Positions 32,161 through 44,192 of a DNA stretch of 64,000 nucleotides are shown piece by piece. The translations under genes and the position numbers were made by a program. How positions within the stretch are numbered: the first letter of the stretch is position 1; each line of letters opens with the position of its first letter. Source of the DNA: Oreohelix idahoensis (taxonomy: Eukaryota; Mollusca; Gastropoda; Stylommatophora; Oreohelicidae); assembly GCA_024509875.1 (NCBI GenBank), contig JAMPIV010019107.1:186001-250000 (forward strand), written 5' to 3'. The notes below the pieces were generated by a model. It was not told the DNA's origin. It did no database searches and saw only the letters and a list, made by a program, of their open reading frames with translations.

Positions 32161-35100
32161 TTACTTACTTACTTACTTAGTCGTACCCCTTCTACCGTGA
32201 GGTGTAGAGGTTTGGAAGAGAGAGCGCCAGACCATTCTATCAGCTGTCTTCTTCCTGGCCTGGTTCCATTCTAGTCCTCGGTCCTTCAAAGATTGTCTAA
32301 TGTTGTCCTCCCAGCGGACTCTGGGTCGTCCTGGAGGTCTGGATCCCTGGCTCTTTGTTTTCCATGCTTGTCGCGGTAGTCGATCTTCTCCCATTCTGCA
32401 GACATGGCCAAACCATCTTAGTTGGGACTGTTCTATTTGGGTCTGCAGCGGATGGGATTTTAGGCCTTGACGGATCGTCTGGTTGCGGACCATGTCTCTT
32501 CTTGTTACTTCAACCACTTTCCTCAGATACCTAATTTCTGAGGTTTGGATCTGGCTTTTGTGGGTTGTAGTCATTGCCCACGACTCGCATCCATATGTCA
32601 AGACTGGGACATAGGTGGAGCGGTATACAGCCATCTTCGTTTTCTTACCAACCTCTTTCTTGCTGAGGAATCCACGATTTATGGCCTGAAAAAGTCTCCC
32701 AGCCGCTGCTTTTCGAGTGACCAACTCTTCTTTGATGCCTCCCTTTCGGTCTATAATAGCTCCGAGGTATTTAAAGTGGTCGACCTGCTCCAGGACCTGT
32801 TCTCCCAGCTTAATCTGATGTTTTCTTTCTTCACGTGATATCACCATGGATTTTGTTTTAGAGCTGCTTATGACCATCCCTCTCTTCTCCAGCTCTTCCT
32901 TCCAGACTTGCAGGTTGGATTGGAGATGTGCCTCTGATTTAGCAATCAGGGCAACATCATCAGCAAATGCCAGCTCCGAAATATAGACCTGTCTCATCTT
33001 CCAGTACCCCACTGAATACTTTCTTGTCCTCTCCTTACATGCCTTGATGACATCGTCCATAAGGAGTATGAAGAGGTAAGGTGATAGGATATCACCTTGT
33101 CTTACACCAGTGGTGGTCCTGAACTCTTCTGACTTATGGTTTGCTGTCCTCACATAATTTCTGCAAGACTTGTAGAAGCTCTGTATAGCATGAATCAGAG
33201 GTGCTGGAATATTCTTCCTTGCCAAACAGTCCCAAAGTTTGCTCCAGGGGACCCTGTCAAACGCCTTTTCCAGATCTATGAAACAAAGATGGATCTCACT
33301 CTTATACTCAAGGGCCTTTTCACTCAGCTGTCTGAGTGTGAAGATTAGGTCTTGAGTACTTCGGTTTGATCGGAATCCGCACTGGACCTCATCCAATTGT
33401 GGCTCAGCTAGGCGTCGGAGTCTCTGCTCTAGGATTCTAGAGTAGATTTTACCAGGGACACTGAGAAGGGATATGCCTCTATGGTTTCCACATTGTCGAT
33501 TGTCACCCTTTTTGAAAATTGGTGTTATGATGGCAATCTCCCAATCCTTTGGTATGGTCTTGTTGCACCATGCTGCCTGTAGGACCTTTAAGAGTAATAG
33601 GTCGCCTGATGCTCCCATGTACTTAACCATTTCTGGTGTTATACCATCATGCCCTGCTGCTTTGCCCATCTTGATTTTCTCTAGTGCTGCCCTCAGTTCT
33701 TCCATCTTTATGTCATCTTCACCATCATTGGTTTCCTTTTCTGTGTCAGTGGTTATCATTTCTGATGCTTCATCATGCTCACCATCCAGGAGTTCTGAGA
33801 AATATTCTTTCCATCTTTCCATTACTTCCTTCGGGGCAGTAAGCAATTTGCCTTGCTTGTCCTTTATAAATTTGAGAGGGCATTGTTTTTCTTTCCTCAT
33901 GTTCTTTAGGGTCTTATAGAACAATTTCTGGTTTTCTTGTGCATCTTTTTCTAGCTTTTCTCCAAATTCTTCCCAGGACTTCTGTTTTGCTGCTAACACT
34001 TTGTTCTTTGCTTCTGTTCTGAGTGTCACATATTCTCTATATTTTTCCATTTGTCCTGTTGTGTTTTTAGCTCCTAAGTATTGTTTCCATGCCATTTTCT
34101 TCTCTCTTATTTTCTCTTTGACTTCCTCTGTCCACCAAGGTGTCCTCTTTCTCTGGTTCCCAAGTCGGACTTCACCGCATGCTTCTGCTGCAGCTGTCTT
34201 TATGATATCCTTGAATTTATTCCAGAGGGTTTCCAAGTCATCAGGTCGTTTTTCTGTGTTGCTCACTGCTGTAGCAATAAGCCCCTGATATCTGGTCTTA
34301 ATTTCTGGCTCTCTCAGCTTGTAGGTCCTAATGCTCATTTCTCCTGCTCGTTTACTTGGTTTCTTGCGTGATGTTGGGCAGTTCCTAGGCTGAGCAACTC
34401 TTTCAGTTGTTCGTTTGATTGTTAGCAGGTAGTGATCACTTCCAATCTCTGGCCCCCTCCAGACTCTAGCATCTCGGACATATCTGAATGAGCTTCTCCG
34501 AACAATGGCATAGTCGATCACTGACTTCTCATTCTTGGTTGGTTCACATCTAGTGTATGCATGTATGCGCTTATGGGGGAACTTTGTGTTTGTAATGATC
34601 AGATTCTGCTCACTGCAGAATCTAAGGAGTCGCTTTCCATTGTCATTGAGAGTATCTTCTCCATATCTTCCGATAACTCCACCCCATCTAGCATGGTCAT
34701 TTCCAACTCTGGCATTAAAATCTCCGAGCATAATAACTTCATCTAGGCAGTCATCCACTGTCCTTTGAAGCAGCTCGAAGAATTCCTCCTTGACCTCTGC
34801 TCTCTCATCCTCATTTGGCCCATACACTATGACCAGGTTGACTATGGTTTCTCCTTCTTTTAGTTTTACAACCATAATGCGCTCGGAGACAAAGTTCCAT
34901 CCCTTGATACTATCTTTTTGATTTTGGGCCACAATGCAACCCACGCCCCCTTTAGCTCTTTCAGATATGGGTACACCACTGTAGAGCAACGTGTTGCCAT
35001 CGAGATCCATGACTCCTTGTCCTTTTTTCTTCGTTTCCGTTATAGCCAGGATTTCTAGTTTTGCTTTCCTCATCTCTTCCACCAGCTCCTCTTCCTTCCC

Positions 35101-35334
35101 ATTTATACTTCTTGTGTTCCAAGTTCCATAAGTCGTAGTCCGTAGTCCGTTCCAGTTCGTCGCCTTTAGAATCAGTCCGGTTTTCTCTCTTGTAGTTCGC
35201 GTAATCATGACTTAAAGCAAACAGGTGATTGGCCTGTTGTGCCTTTGCATGGTGGAGGGGCTGCCTCCTTACGGCCTCCATGCAGGCCGCCCTCCTCCTT
35301 TTTCATCCGGGCTTGGGACCGGCATAGGCGGAGT
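32161..35334 (-). mobile_element. Full-length RTE-type LINE with 15-bp target duplication
   Basis: 3174 bp with a perfect 15-bp duplication TTAAATTTAATCACT (32146-32160 and 35335-35349). The 3' end on the minus strand is a short (TAAG)n tail. One long ORF fills almost the whole element (32173-35208), leaving about 126 bp of 5' untranslated sequence. The compact single-ORF plan and simple-repeat tail fit the RTE clade. A second copy lies at 42535-48163 and a 41-bp stub at 56300-56340. Confidence 0.93.
32173..35208 (-). CDS. Intact endonuclease-reverse transcriptase of an RTE-type LINE
   Basis: 1011 codons without interruption. Residues 25-265 are an apurinic endonuclease-like domain with N31 (GTWNTRS), E58 (AITETK), D163 and N165 (MLGDFNAR) and the terminal D258-H259 (GSDHYLLTI), the residues that nick target DNA in this family. 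Residues about 500-800 are reverse transcriptase, with GFRSNRSTQDLIF, CFIDLEKAFDRVPW, TGVRQGDILSPYLF and the active-site FADD (D750, D751). The C-terminal part has YGCESWAMTT, a WFGHVCRMGEDRLPRQAW block and a basic GRPRVRWEDNIRQSLKDRG tail. All key catalytic residues are present and there is no stop or frameshift, so this copy could encode an active protein. Whether it is expressed cannot be seen from sequence. Confidence 0.93.
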   Translation of the reverse strand: MITRTTREKTGLILKATNWNGLRTTTYGTWNTRSINGKEEELVEEMRKAKLEILAITETKKKGQGVMDLDGNTLLYSGVPISERAKGGVGCIVAQNQKDSIKGWNFVSERIMVVKLKEGETIVNLVIVYGPNEDERAEVKEEFFELLQRTVDDCLDEVIMLGDFNARVGNDHARWGGVIGRYGEDTLNDNGKRLLRFCSEQNLIITNTKFPHKRIHAYTRCEPTKNEKSVIDYAIVRRSSFRYVRDARVWRGPEIGSDHYLLTIKRTTERVAQPRNCPTSRKKPSKRAGEMSIRTYKLREPEIKTRYQGLIATAVSNTEKRPDDLETLWNKFKDIIKTAAAEACGEVRLGNQRKRTPWWTEEVKEKIREKKMAWKQYLGAKNTTGQMEKYREYVTLRTEAKNKVLAAKQKSWEEFGEKLEKDAQENQKLFYKTLKNMRKEKQCPLKFIKDKQGKLLTAPKEVMERWKEYFSELLDGEHDEASEMITTDTEKETNDGEDDIKMEELRAALEKIKMGKAAGHDGITPEMVKYMGASGDLLLLKVLQAAWCNKTIPKDWEIAIITPIFKKGDNRQCGNHRGISLLSVPGKIYSRILEQRLRRLAEPQLDEVQCGFRSNRSTQDLIFTLRQLSEKALEYKSEIHLCFIDLEKAFDRVPWSKLWDCLARKNIPAPLIHAIQSFYKSCRNYVRTANHKSEEFRTTTGVRQGDILSPYLFILLMDDVIKACKERTRKYSVGYWKMRQVYISELAFADDVALIAKSEAHLQSNLQVWKEELEKRGMVISSSKTKSMVISREERKHQIKLGEQVLEQVDHFKYLGAIIDRKGGIKEELVTRKAAAGRLFQAINRGFLSKKEVGKKTKMAVYRSTYVPVLTYGCESWAMTTTHKSQIQTSEIRYLRKVVEVTRRDMVRNQTIRQGLKSHPLQTQIEQSQLRWFGHVCRMGEDRLPRQAWKTKSQGSRPPGRPRVRWEDNIRQSLKDRGLEWNQARKKTADRMVWRSLFQTSTPHGRRGTTK

Positions 35335-35455
35335 TTAAATTTAATCACTCGGGATAAAACTTCCTTTATATTTAAACTGAATAGCTTTAGCTTTACATTA
35401 CATTTAAATGAGAAGGTTAAATGTACAGATAAAATATGTTTAACATTTACATCTC

Positions 35456-38400
35456 ACCCGTGTGTTACCGGAGCCCGAAAGGGGAGCAAAGAATAGTAAC
35501 ACTGTTCCCTGCCAAGCAAGTCGTAGAAAGCGGCTAAGGAGTGTTGGACATGGGGCCGGTTACTCCATCCCGTAAAATATTTAAACCACAAAAAACTTCA
35601 ACAAACATGGACAAGTCAATTAAAGAAAATAAAATACAGCCATCCAAGATAGGGGAAGGTCCTCTCGCAGGAAGGCGTATGATGCAACACAGAGAAAGCC
35701 AAAAGGAGTCTGTGTTGCTGACTAACCTTCTTTCTTCTGGGAAAACTTCCAGATTTGGCACCTGGAATGTTCGGACATTAAACGAACAAGGGAAAGTGGC
35801 ACAAGTAGCAGCAGAGATGAGGGAATATAAAATCGAAGTTCTGGGAATGTGTGAAACAAAGTGGAAGGGAGTAGACAGGAAGAAACTTATCACAGGTGAA
35901 TTGGTGCTGTCCTCAGGACATGAAGACGAAAGTTCACACCACAGTGAAGGGGTAGCTCTTATGTTATCTAAAGAAGCACAGAAAGCACTCATTGAATGGG
36001 AAGCTGTTGGATCCAGAATAATAACAGCTTCTTTTAAAACAGCTAAAAAGAAAATAAATGTAAATGTCATCCAATGTTATGCACCAACTAATGACAAAGA
36101 AGAGTCGGTGAAAGAAGCATTTTATACTACACTACAGGAAATTATGGAAAAAGTAAAAAGAAGAGACATCACAATTTTGATGGGTGACATGAATGCAAAG
36201 ATAGGTACAGTCAACACCGGCTTTAAAGAAGTCATGGGAAAACAGGGGCTAGGAATAATGAATGAAAATGGGGAACTATTCTCAAACTTCTGCGCTTCAA
36301 ATCAACTGGCTATAGGAGGAAGCATGTTTCCACATAAGAGAATACACAAGGCAACATGGATATCACTAGACCATAGAACAAAAAATCAGATTGATCATAT
36401 ATGCATAAACAAGAAGTTTAGATCATCATTGCAGGATGTAAAGGTATATAGAGGAGCAGATGTGGCATCAGATCACCACCTTCTGATAGCCAAAGTAAAA
36501 ATGAAACTCAAGAGATATGCAACAATGCAAAATAATAGACAACAATTTAATGTAGGACATCTAAGAAATCAAGAAACAAGAGACAAATTTGCGGTCACAA
36601 TATCCAACAAATTCCAAGTAACAGCTGGAAGATGCAGAGATTACAGAAGACTATTAGCAGCAAATCAAAACGATATAGAATGAGACATGTGAAGAAATAC
36701 TGGGGAAAAGGGAACGACAACAAAAAGCATGGATAACAACAGAAACCATCAATAAGATAAAAGACAGGAAAAACAAGAAAGCAGATTTAAACACAAGCAA
36801 AACCAGAAGTTCCAAAGCCAAGGCTCAAGAAGTGTACACAGAAGCAAACAAAGAAGTAAAAAGAAGTATCAAAAGAGACAAGAGGAAGTATATTGAGGAG
36901 TTGGCAAGAGAGGCAGAAGATGCTGCAGCCAAATGGAATATGAGAGAACTGTATAACAGCACAAAGAAGCTAACGGGGAAATACAAGCAAACAAGTTGCT
37001 TCATAAAAGACAAGAATGGAAAACTGCTCAGCAATATACAAGAGCAAATGAAGAGGTGGACAGAATATTTTGAGGACCTTCTCAATAGACCAGCTCCACA
37101 AAACCCCCCGGACATCCAGCCAGCAGAAGAAGAGCTACAAATCAACGGTGAAAGACCAACGAAGGAAGAAATAAAGAAAGCCATAAAGCTTCTAAGAGAT
37201 GGAAAAGCGTCTGGACCTGATGGCATTCCAGCAGAGGCCATCAAAGCAGATATCGACACGGCTATAAAGATGTTGTATAAATTACTTGGTAAAGTCTGGG
37301 AAAAGGAAGAGATACCAGCAGAATGGAAGGAAGGATATCTGGTTAAGTTGCCTAAGAAGGGAAATTTACAAGAGTGCACAAATTATAGAGGAATAATGTT
37401 ACTTTCAGTGCCAGGAAAAGTATTAAACAGGATTATCCTTGAAAGATTAAAAGAGTCCATAGACAAGAAACTGAGAGATGAACAAGCAGGTTTTCGACAA
37501 AACAGATCCTGTACAGATCAGATAGCCACTTTGAGAATAATAGTTGAACAAAGTTTGGAATGGAATTCACCACTATACATCGGATTTGTGGACTACGAAA
37601 AGGCATTTGACAGTGTAGACAGAGAATCACTTTGGAAATTGATGAGGCATTATGGAGTTCCCTTGAAGATCATTAATTTAATAAAGAAAACATATGAAGA
37701 CATGACATGCAGAGTTCTTCATGAAGGACAGCTTACAGAACCGTTTGGGATAAGAACAGTAGTGCGACAGGGATGCTTCTTGTCTCCATTTCTTTTCTTA
37801 CTAGCAATAGACTGGGTTACGAGAACATCGTCAACACAACAGAAATGGAATCCAGTGGACTCTGACTAAGCAGTTGGATGATCTGGATTTTGCTGATGAC
37901 TTGGCTCTTCTGTCCCATAACCGTAATCAGATGCAGGACAAATTGAAAACACTCGATGAGAGGTCACAGCAATTGGGTCTGAAAATACACAGGAAAAAGA
38001 CAAAGATAATGAGAATAAATGCAGGTAATGATAACAGGGTTGAACTTGAAGAAGCACCAATACAAGATGTAGAATCGTACACATATCTTGGCAGCAATAT
38101 AGACACAGTTGGAGGGACAGACAGTGATACCAAAATAAGAATACAAAAAGCAAGAGAAGCTTTCATTGCATTGGGAAATATATGGAGATCAAGAGAAATC
38201 GGATCCAACACGAAAATAAGAATCTTCAACTCAAATGTGAAGTCAGTCCTATTGTATGGCTCTGAGACATGGAGAACAACAAAGACAACTACCAAAAAGC
38301 TGCAGACTTTCATAAATGGGTGCTTGCGTAGAATAGAGGGATTAAAATGGTATGACAAGTTTACCAACGTGGAACTGATGACAAGAACTAGACAAGTGCC

Positions 38401-38674
38401 AGTGGAACAAGAGATGAGAAGAAGACGATGGCGATGGATAGGACACACACTGAGGAAACCTGTTGATAGCATTACAAGGCAGTCCTTGTTCTGGAATCCC
38501 TAGGGCAAGAGAAGCAGAGGTAGACGAAGAAGCACACGGAGAAGAGAGCTGGAAACAGAGGTGAAAATGATAAGGAGAAGGTGGAAAGAACTTAAGATGA
38601 TGGCACGTGACAAGAGGACTTAACATGTGCTTGTTGAAGGCCTATGCTCCTTTGGGAGTGGAGGGTTATAAATG
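35456..38674 (+). mobile_element. Full-length second RTE-type LINE with 14-bp target duplication
   Basis: 3219 bp flanked by AACATTTACATCTC (35442-35455 and 38675-38688). The 3' end is GGGTTATAAATG, corresponding to the (AATG)n tail of the copy ending at 4372. It is a different family from the neighbouring minus-strand LINE. The two lie in opposite orientation only 121 bp apart. Confidence 0.92.
35541..38640 (+). pseudogene. Endonuclease-reverse transcriptase, disrupted
   Basis: Three frames carry the protein. 35541-36683 has the apurinic endonuclease domain (GTWNVRTLN, CETKWKG, LMGDMNAKIG, SDHHLLIAK). 36832-37869 has the RT palm and fingers (SGPDGIPAEAIKADI, DYEKAFDSVDRE, VVRQGCFLSPFLF). 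37874-38503 has the active-site segment DLDFADDLALLS and the C-terminal QTFINGCLRRIEGLKWYDK. Frame changes near 36690 and 37865 and a stop at 38501 inactivate it, although the catalytic residues survive. The C-terminal tail resembles flatworm SR2-like and other RTE elements, from general family knowledge. Confidence 0.88.
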
Positions 38675-38688
38675 AACATTTACATCTC

Positions 38689-38890
38689 CACTGTTTGAAA
38701 AGTGTTCACAATATAAATTGATGTATGTGTCATTTATATTTACACTTATGGAAAAGTCTGAAACTTCTATTAATTTAAAATGAATATTTTCACATAGACA
38801 TTTACACTGGGTTGAAGCTTGAAAACTTACATTAATTTTAAAGTGAATATGTTTATAGGGACATTTACACTGCTTTTTATACTTAGAATG
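38689..38890. repeat. Degenerate AT-rich tandem repeat
   Basis: About three diverged units of roughly 75 bp share blocks like GACATTTACACTG, TTGAAACTT and ACATTAATTTAAAGTGAATA. Similar sequence precedes the LINE insertion at 35380-35455, so the LINE landed in this array. Confidence 0.6.
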
Positions 38891-40240
38891 TACATCATTT
38901 CTTTCATCTTTCCCTCCCTGCTCCATAGGGAACCTGGAACTACTTTATGCTTTTAGTTCTCTTTACCAAACTATCAATAAAGCAATCACCTGTCCGTGCA
39001 GTGGTGGTTCATGAATCATCATTCTAAATACTGAGGTTGCCAGCACCAAATGACTTTGACATCCAATAGCGAGTTTCACACATTAACCTTCACGTGGTAA
39101 TATATATATACGTGTCTGGGATGTCTTTAATTTCACAACAGATTCCTCTATGACTACGTGTTTCTTCAGTTTCCTAGTCCCGGTATTCCTTATTAAAATT
39201 TGAAAGAGATTTCCTGTGCTTTTTTAAGTCTTATCTGGTTCTCCAATAAAAGATCCGGTTAACAAATAGGAATTATGAATCTATTCTTCACTCAGGCGAG
39301 GTCTGGTGTTGTCTTGGCGAGCGTGCAATTCACAGTGAGTTAAAACTGCGAAATGGTCAGGCTATATTCCCCTCAATGTTGTTTTGAATCTAATCAGAAA
39401 AATCCAATCATTTCAAATCATGCAGATAGGGTGTGATATTTCAATAAGTTTCGTGCCTGCAAAGGTCGCGTATTACCATATTTGGACATCTGATGCCTTG
39501 CATACACTCTCACAAACACATTTGTAGACTCATATTGTCTAAAATGTAATAAATCCATGATAACTTTTAACAAGTGACCGGAAGCGATTATATCACACTT
39601 GTCTGCCCACATGTGTCACACAGACAGTAATCTCGTTATCTGTCGTATGAGTACGCAAACTCCGTGTCTTAACGGTGATTAAGCCGAAGCGCTGGCCGAT
39701 GTACGTGTTAATCTGCCGCGCCTATAACCAACAAACCTGGGTAGCGCCAGGCAAATGTGATGTATCATATCAGCAGCTCCTTGCAAATGTGATATTTATC
39801 ACCTACACGGTGCTTTGATAAAATCAAATATCTGCTTCTAAGCAGAAAAATAACGAGTAAAGAAAGAAAGAGAGAAAGAAAAGTGCGATAATTGACAGCA
39901 CATAACAAAAATCAGTACCACAAATGTACCGATACTGCCGAAGAGAACCAAGAGATCGCTAAGAGGTCGTCAATTTCGTCACAAGAGGTAAAGAAAGATT
40001 AGGACTATGCACCCTTAGGCATTGTCACAGAATGACCTCGAAACTTTTCATTTCTTGTGCCATCCCGTAATTCATTGTGTGCTTTCACGTTCTATTTTCC
40101 TACCTCGGACAATATTTGGTATTTTCAAGTCATTGTTTACACTTTCTTCCCGTAATTCACGTTATGTTTGTTTGCCTGCCTCTCCTCGATGAGAGTTGAT
40201 ACAGGTAAGACCAGTGGGGTGACACCCGGTGCTTGTGTTT
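38891..40240. other. No gene recognised
   Basis: Unique-looking sequence without convincing ORFs or known repeats. A GA-rich run (AAAGAAAGAAAGAGAGAAAG) lies near 39858-39880. Confidence 0.4.
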
Positions 40241-40246
40241 GCACAG

Positions 40247-40401
40247 GGAGTACCAGTCAACTGTCCATCTTGTGACATATTAAAGACGCACAAGAGTCGA
40301 CAGAAATGTTGTAATAGGTTCCGGGAAGATATGATCATTAATACATTTGGGAAAGTTGTGAGTTGTAAATGTGATAATTCTAGACGGAAAGCACGCGACC
40401 T
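40247..40401 (+). CDS. Candidate host exon, cysteine-rich (possible NTR-like)
   Basis: An open stretch preceded by a good acceptor (CTTGTGTTTGCACAG) and followed by a possible donor (CTTGTATGGG). It encodes about 51 residues with NCPSCDILKTHKSRQKCCNR and later SCKCDN. The CPxC...K...C...F spacing is loosely like the start of a netrin-type (NTR) module in secreted frizzled-related proteins, but the match is from memory and weak. A consensus donor (ACAGGTAAGA, 40201-40210) lies only 42 bp upstream, too close for a normal intron. It may equally be a chance ORF. Confidence 0.22.
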
Positions 40402-41173
40402 TGTATGGGAAGTGTCTTTTTAAAATCACGTAGACTTTTCCTATGAGGAAATTGTTGGAATAAACCCCATCATAACACGCATGATTGAATACAATTGGCT
40501 GAGCAATTCTAGATGTTATAAACAACACTTCTGATTTGAGCCTGGTCAGGTAGTAACAAGAACGTGCGTGGGACGAAGGTTGCAATATAGTCTGCCACTT
40601 TCGTCAGTTTAGAGTACTGGGAAATTCACCTCGTCAAGAAGACAGCCAGCTAGCCAGAGGAAGGAATAGGATCAGAATTCATTCCATTCATCGGGCCCGA
40701 CATTGTTTGAGCATCTTGTGGACATATATCCCAGGAAAACTCTACCTACACTAACAAGAAAGCCGGAATCCTAGGAATCTGAACACAAAGTCAGAATGGG
40801 AGGATGAGCGGTCAGTTTTTGGGATATACGTTTTCTGTCAATACGGTTAGATGTCTAGGGTTCACAGGCTTACGGGTTTTAAACAGTAACGTGTGAACTG
40901 GCTTTCCACTGAGCCAACAGTAAAAACGTTTACCAGACTCCATGGCAATACAGGACAACATTTATTTGCAGAACACCGATGCATTTATGATTCGGTATTT
41001 GCAAGATACATCCTCCAATACATCTCGCTAATAAACTAGTACACTAATCATTTATATTCATGGCATGTACACAATCCCAAATAGGTTCCGACTAGGAACA
41101 CTTTGAAAACACAGCCATCCCCTAGAGGGGAAACATAAACAATGATCTCGCCGCTCCGTCAAACAAACCGACG
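40402..41173. other. No gene recognised
   Basis: Unique-looking sequence; six-frame inspection shows only short, stop-rich frames. Confidence 0.4.
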
Positions 41174-41351
41174 TCACATGCGAACTACGCATAGCGACAA
41201 TAAAAGAGTGCCGCACTTGCTAGCACCACAATCATCTTCAGTATAATTCACATGTGGCGTATAAAAGCATACACCACAGGGAGCATAGTGTAAAGTAATA
41301 CCCCAGACCGCGTGTAAAAGGCATCTTAAACAAGTTGCATTAACTATTTCT
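41174..41351 (-). pseudogene. Possible i-type lysozyme (destabilase)-like exon remnant
   Basis: The minus strand has an acceptor-like CACTGACTCCTGGCTCAG, then an open frame with NATCLRCLLHAVWG and later CFYTPHVNYTEDDCG, ending in TGA. The order CLxC ... C..F....YxxDCG recalls the core of invertebrate-type lysozymes, but the catalytic Glu/Asp segment between the cysteines is absent and the domain is shortened. It could be a decayed exon or coincidence. Confidence 0.22.
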
Positions 41352-41399
41352 CTGAGCCAGGAGTCAGTGTTCCCAAAGAGATTTTGGGGTGAGTTGTAC

Positions 41400-42521
41400 A
41401 TTTCATAATTCTGTATTTTGAATTTAGTAACATGTGAAAATTGCTAATGGATGTCCAAGTCATACGAGGCTGGCAACCTCAGCATATAGAATGACGATTT
41501 CATGAACCATTACTGCAAGAACTGGTGACTGCTTTATGCGAGTTTCTCAAAGAGAACCAACTTCAGAGGTAGTCCCAAGATTCATATAGAGCAGGGAGTG
41601 GATGATGATAGAACTGATATACATACTTATTATATTATTCACCTTTTCAACCAGTGCAAATGTAAAGATATTCATTATAAATGTAATAAATGTTTTCCAA
41701 TCACTGATATTAATATCAATGCTCAGAGAGGGTAAAGTTCTGAGGTAGATGGGATGGTGGAATGAAAAGGGGGGCACATGATTGTGTGTCAGGAAACCCA
41801 TACTGGGGAGAGTATTTATTTCCATTCTTTCATAATACTAGTCGGTGGTACCAGTTGAGGGTGCTATCTCTGAAACAAAGTGTTGTGGTATAAGTGGCCT
41901 GCTGTCAACGCTAGACACCATCATCAGACGGGTATTGAAGAAGCTGGACCAGCTTCGTGATTACTCCCTGATATTTCTTGGAAAATGTCACAACCTCCAG
42001 ACTTGACCAGTGACTAGAGTGAATCAGTCCATAACATGCAAAGAACCAACCATCGGCTGGAGCAGAAATCAACAAACGTACTGGCAGCTAAGTACAAACT
42101 TAAAAGCTGCCAAATGCACTTTCAGACAATTCCCTCAATATCCACAACATCACCCTGTGATGATTACCTTTTTTTTTTTTTTTACAAAAAAAGAATTATT
42201 CATTTTACACTGTTAAATATATTTGATTAATAAATTTGTTATTCGTGTATATACAATAGTATAGTTGATTTCGCCTTTTTGGGCGTACTGCACCCGTATG
42301 TCTCAGTCATCTTAAATACACTTAAAACAGAGCTAATAAATTAAGATTTCACTGAATTTAATAAGTTGGGGGGATTGAAAGAGCTAAATCATACAATATA
42401 TCTCTTCACAAAAGTGGTCGGGCAGATAATAAGTTAACTGTGCTAAGACACATTCAGCATTGTTCTTGACTTCTGAATATCTTGTGAAGACTCCCTCAAG
42501 GTAGAAGCATCATCATCCTTC
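41400..42521. other. Non-coding, with R1-like piece
   Basis: Bases about 41455-41620 contain GGCTGGCAACCTCAGCAT and GACTGCTTTATGCGAGTTTC, resembling the R1 end segment, then GATGATGAT. The remainder has an A/T homopolymer run near 42170-42190 and no identifiable gene. Confidence 0.35.
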
Positions 42522-44054
42522 TATTTGCATCTCTTACTTACTTAGTCGTTCCCCTTCTACCGTGAGGTGTAGAGGTTTGGAAGAGAGAGTGCAAGACTAT
42601 CCTATCGTCTGTCTTCCTCCTGGCCTGGTTCCATTCTAGTCCTCGGTCCTTCAAAGATTGTCTAATGTTGTCCTCCCAGCGGACTCTGGGTCGTCCTGGG
42701 GATCTGGATCCTTGGTTCTTTGTTTCCCACGCTTGTCGTGGTAGCCGATCTTCTCCCATTCTGCAGACATGGCCAAACCATCTTAGATGGGACTGTTCTA
42801 CTTGGGTCTGCAGGGGGAGGGATTTAAGGCCTTGGCGTATCGTCTGGTTGCGTACCATGTCTCTTCTTGTTACTTCAACCACCTTCCTCAGATACCTCAT
42901 TTCTGAGGTTTGGATCTGGATTTTGGGGGTTGTAGTCATTACCCATGACTCGCATCCATATGTCAAGACTGGGACATAGGTGGAGCGGTATACAGCCATC
43001 TTCGTTTTCTTACCAACCTCTCTCTTGCTGAAGAATCCTCGATTTATTGTCTGAAAAAGTCTCCCAGCTGCTGCTTTTCGAGTGGCCAACTCTTCTTTGA
43101 TGCCTCCCTTTCGATCTATAATATATCCGAGGTATTTTAAGTGGTCGACCTGCTCCAGGACCTATTTTCCCAGCTTAATCTGATGTCTTCGTCTTCTCGT
43201 GATATCACCATGGATTTTGTTTTAGAGCTGCTTATGACCATCCCTCTCTTCTCCAGCTCTTCCTTCCAGACTTGCAGGTTGGATTGGAGATGTGCCTCTG
43301 ATTTAGCAATCAGGGCAACATCAGCAGCAAATGCCAGCTCCGAAATATAGACCTGTCTCATCTTCCAGTACCCCACTGAATACTTTCTTGTTCTCTCCTT
43401 ACATGCCTTGATGACATCGTCCATGAGGAGTATGGAAAGGTAAATGTGACATATTATGAAAATAGTTTTCATCATCTATTTCTTTATCTACACTTTTCTT
43501 TTACCAAACTTTCACCTACGCCTGTTTCGATAACATATAACCATTCTAACACTCAGAGATCTGTCCCTTTTTCTTATTTAGCACGCATTCTATTGCTGTT
43601 AGCTATTTCTTTGATGTATGCTCACGAGCAGACCTATTAGCTAACGCTGAGCGGGGTATCTGTAATTTATTCTTAACGCCAGCGATTGAAAATCGTTGGA
43701 TAGGATCAGATAGCGATCAAGAGAGGATAATTTGGAAGCGAGGTGAGACCAATTTTTATTACCTCCCTTGTGTTCCGTTTGCTAGTAAAGTAATTAAACA
43801 CGGCAGATCGCCAGATCAAAGAACGGGCTCGCTCGATTTCGTTCTATGACCACGTCTGCAGGGCGGTAAACAGTGTGATTTTACGATCGAAGAAATCTCG
43901 CACGGTCTGGTCAATTACGTTACGCCTGATCTAAAGAGAGTGCAGGGGAAAAGGGTGTAGATTTCCTTAATCTAGACTTTGAGCAGAGATTTCCCCTTAG
44001 GTGTTAACATCTGGCAGAGAGTCTGGTTTTCGGTGTATAGGTTCATTCCCTTTG

Positions 44055-44192
<138 letters not shown>

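Noticed and set aside
33473..33919. Plus-strand ORFs across 32.5-34.8 kb
   Set aside because: Antisense shadows of the intact 1011-codon LINE protein.
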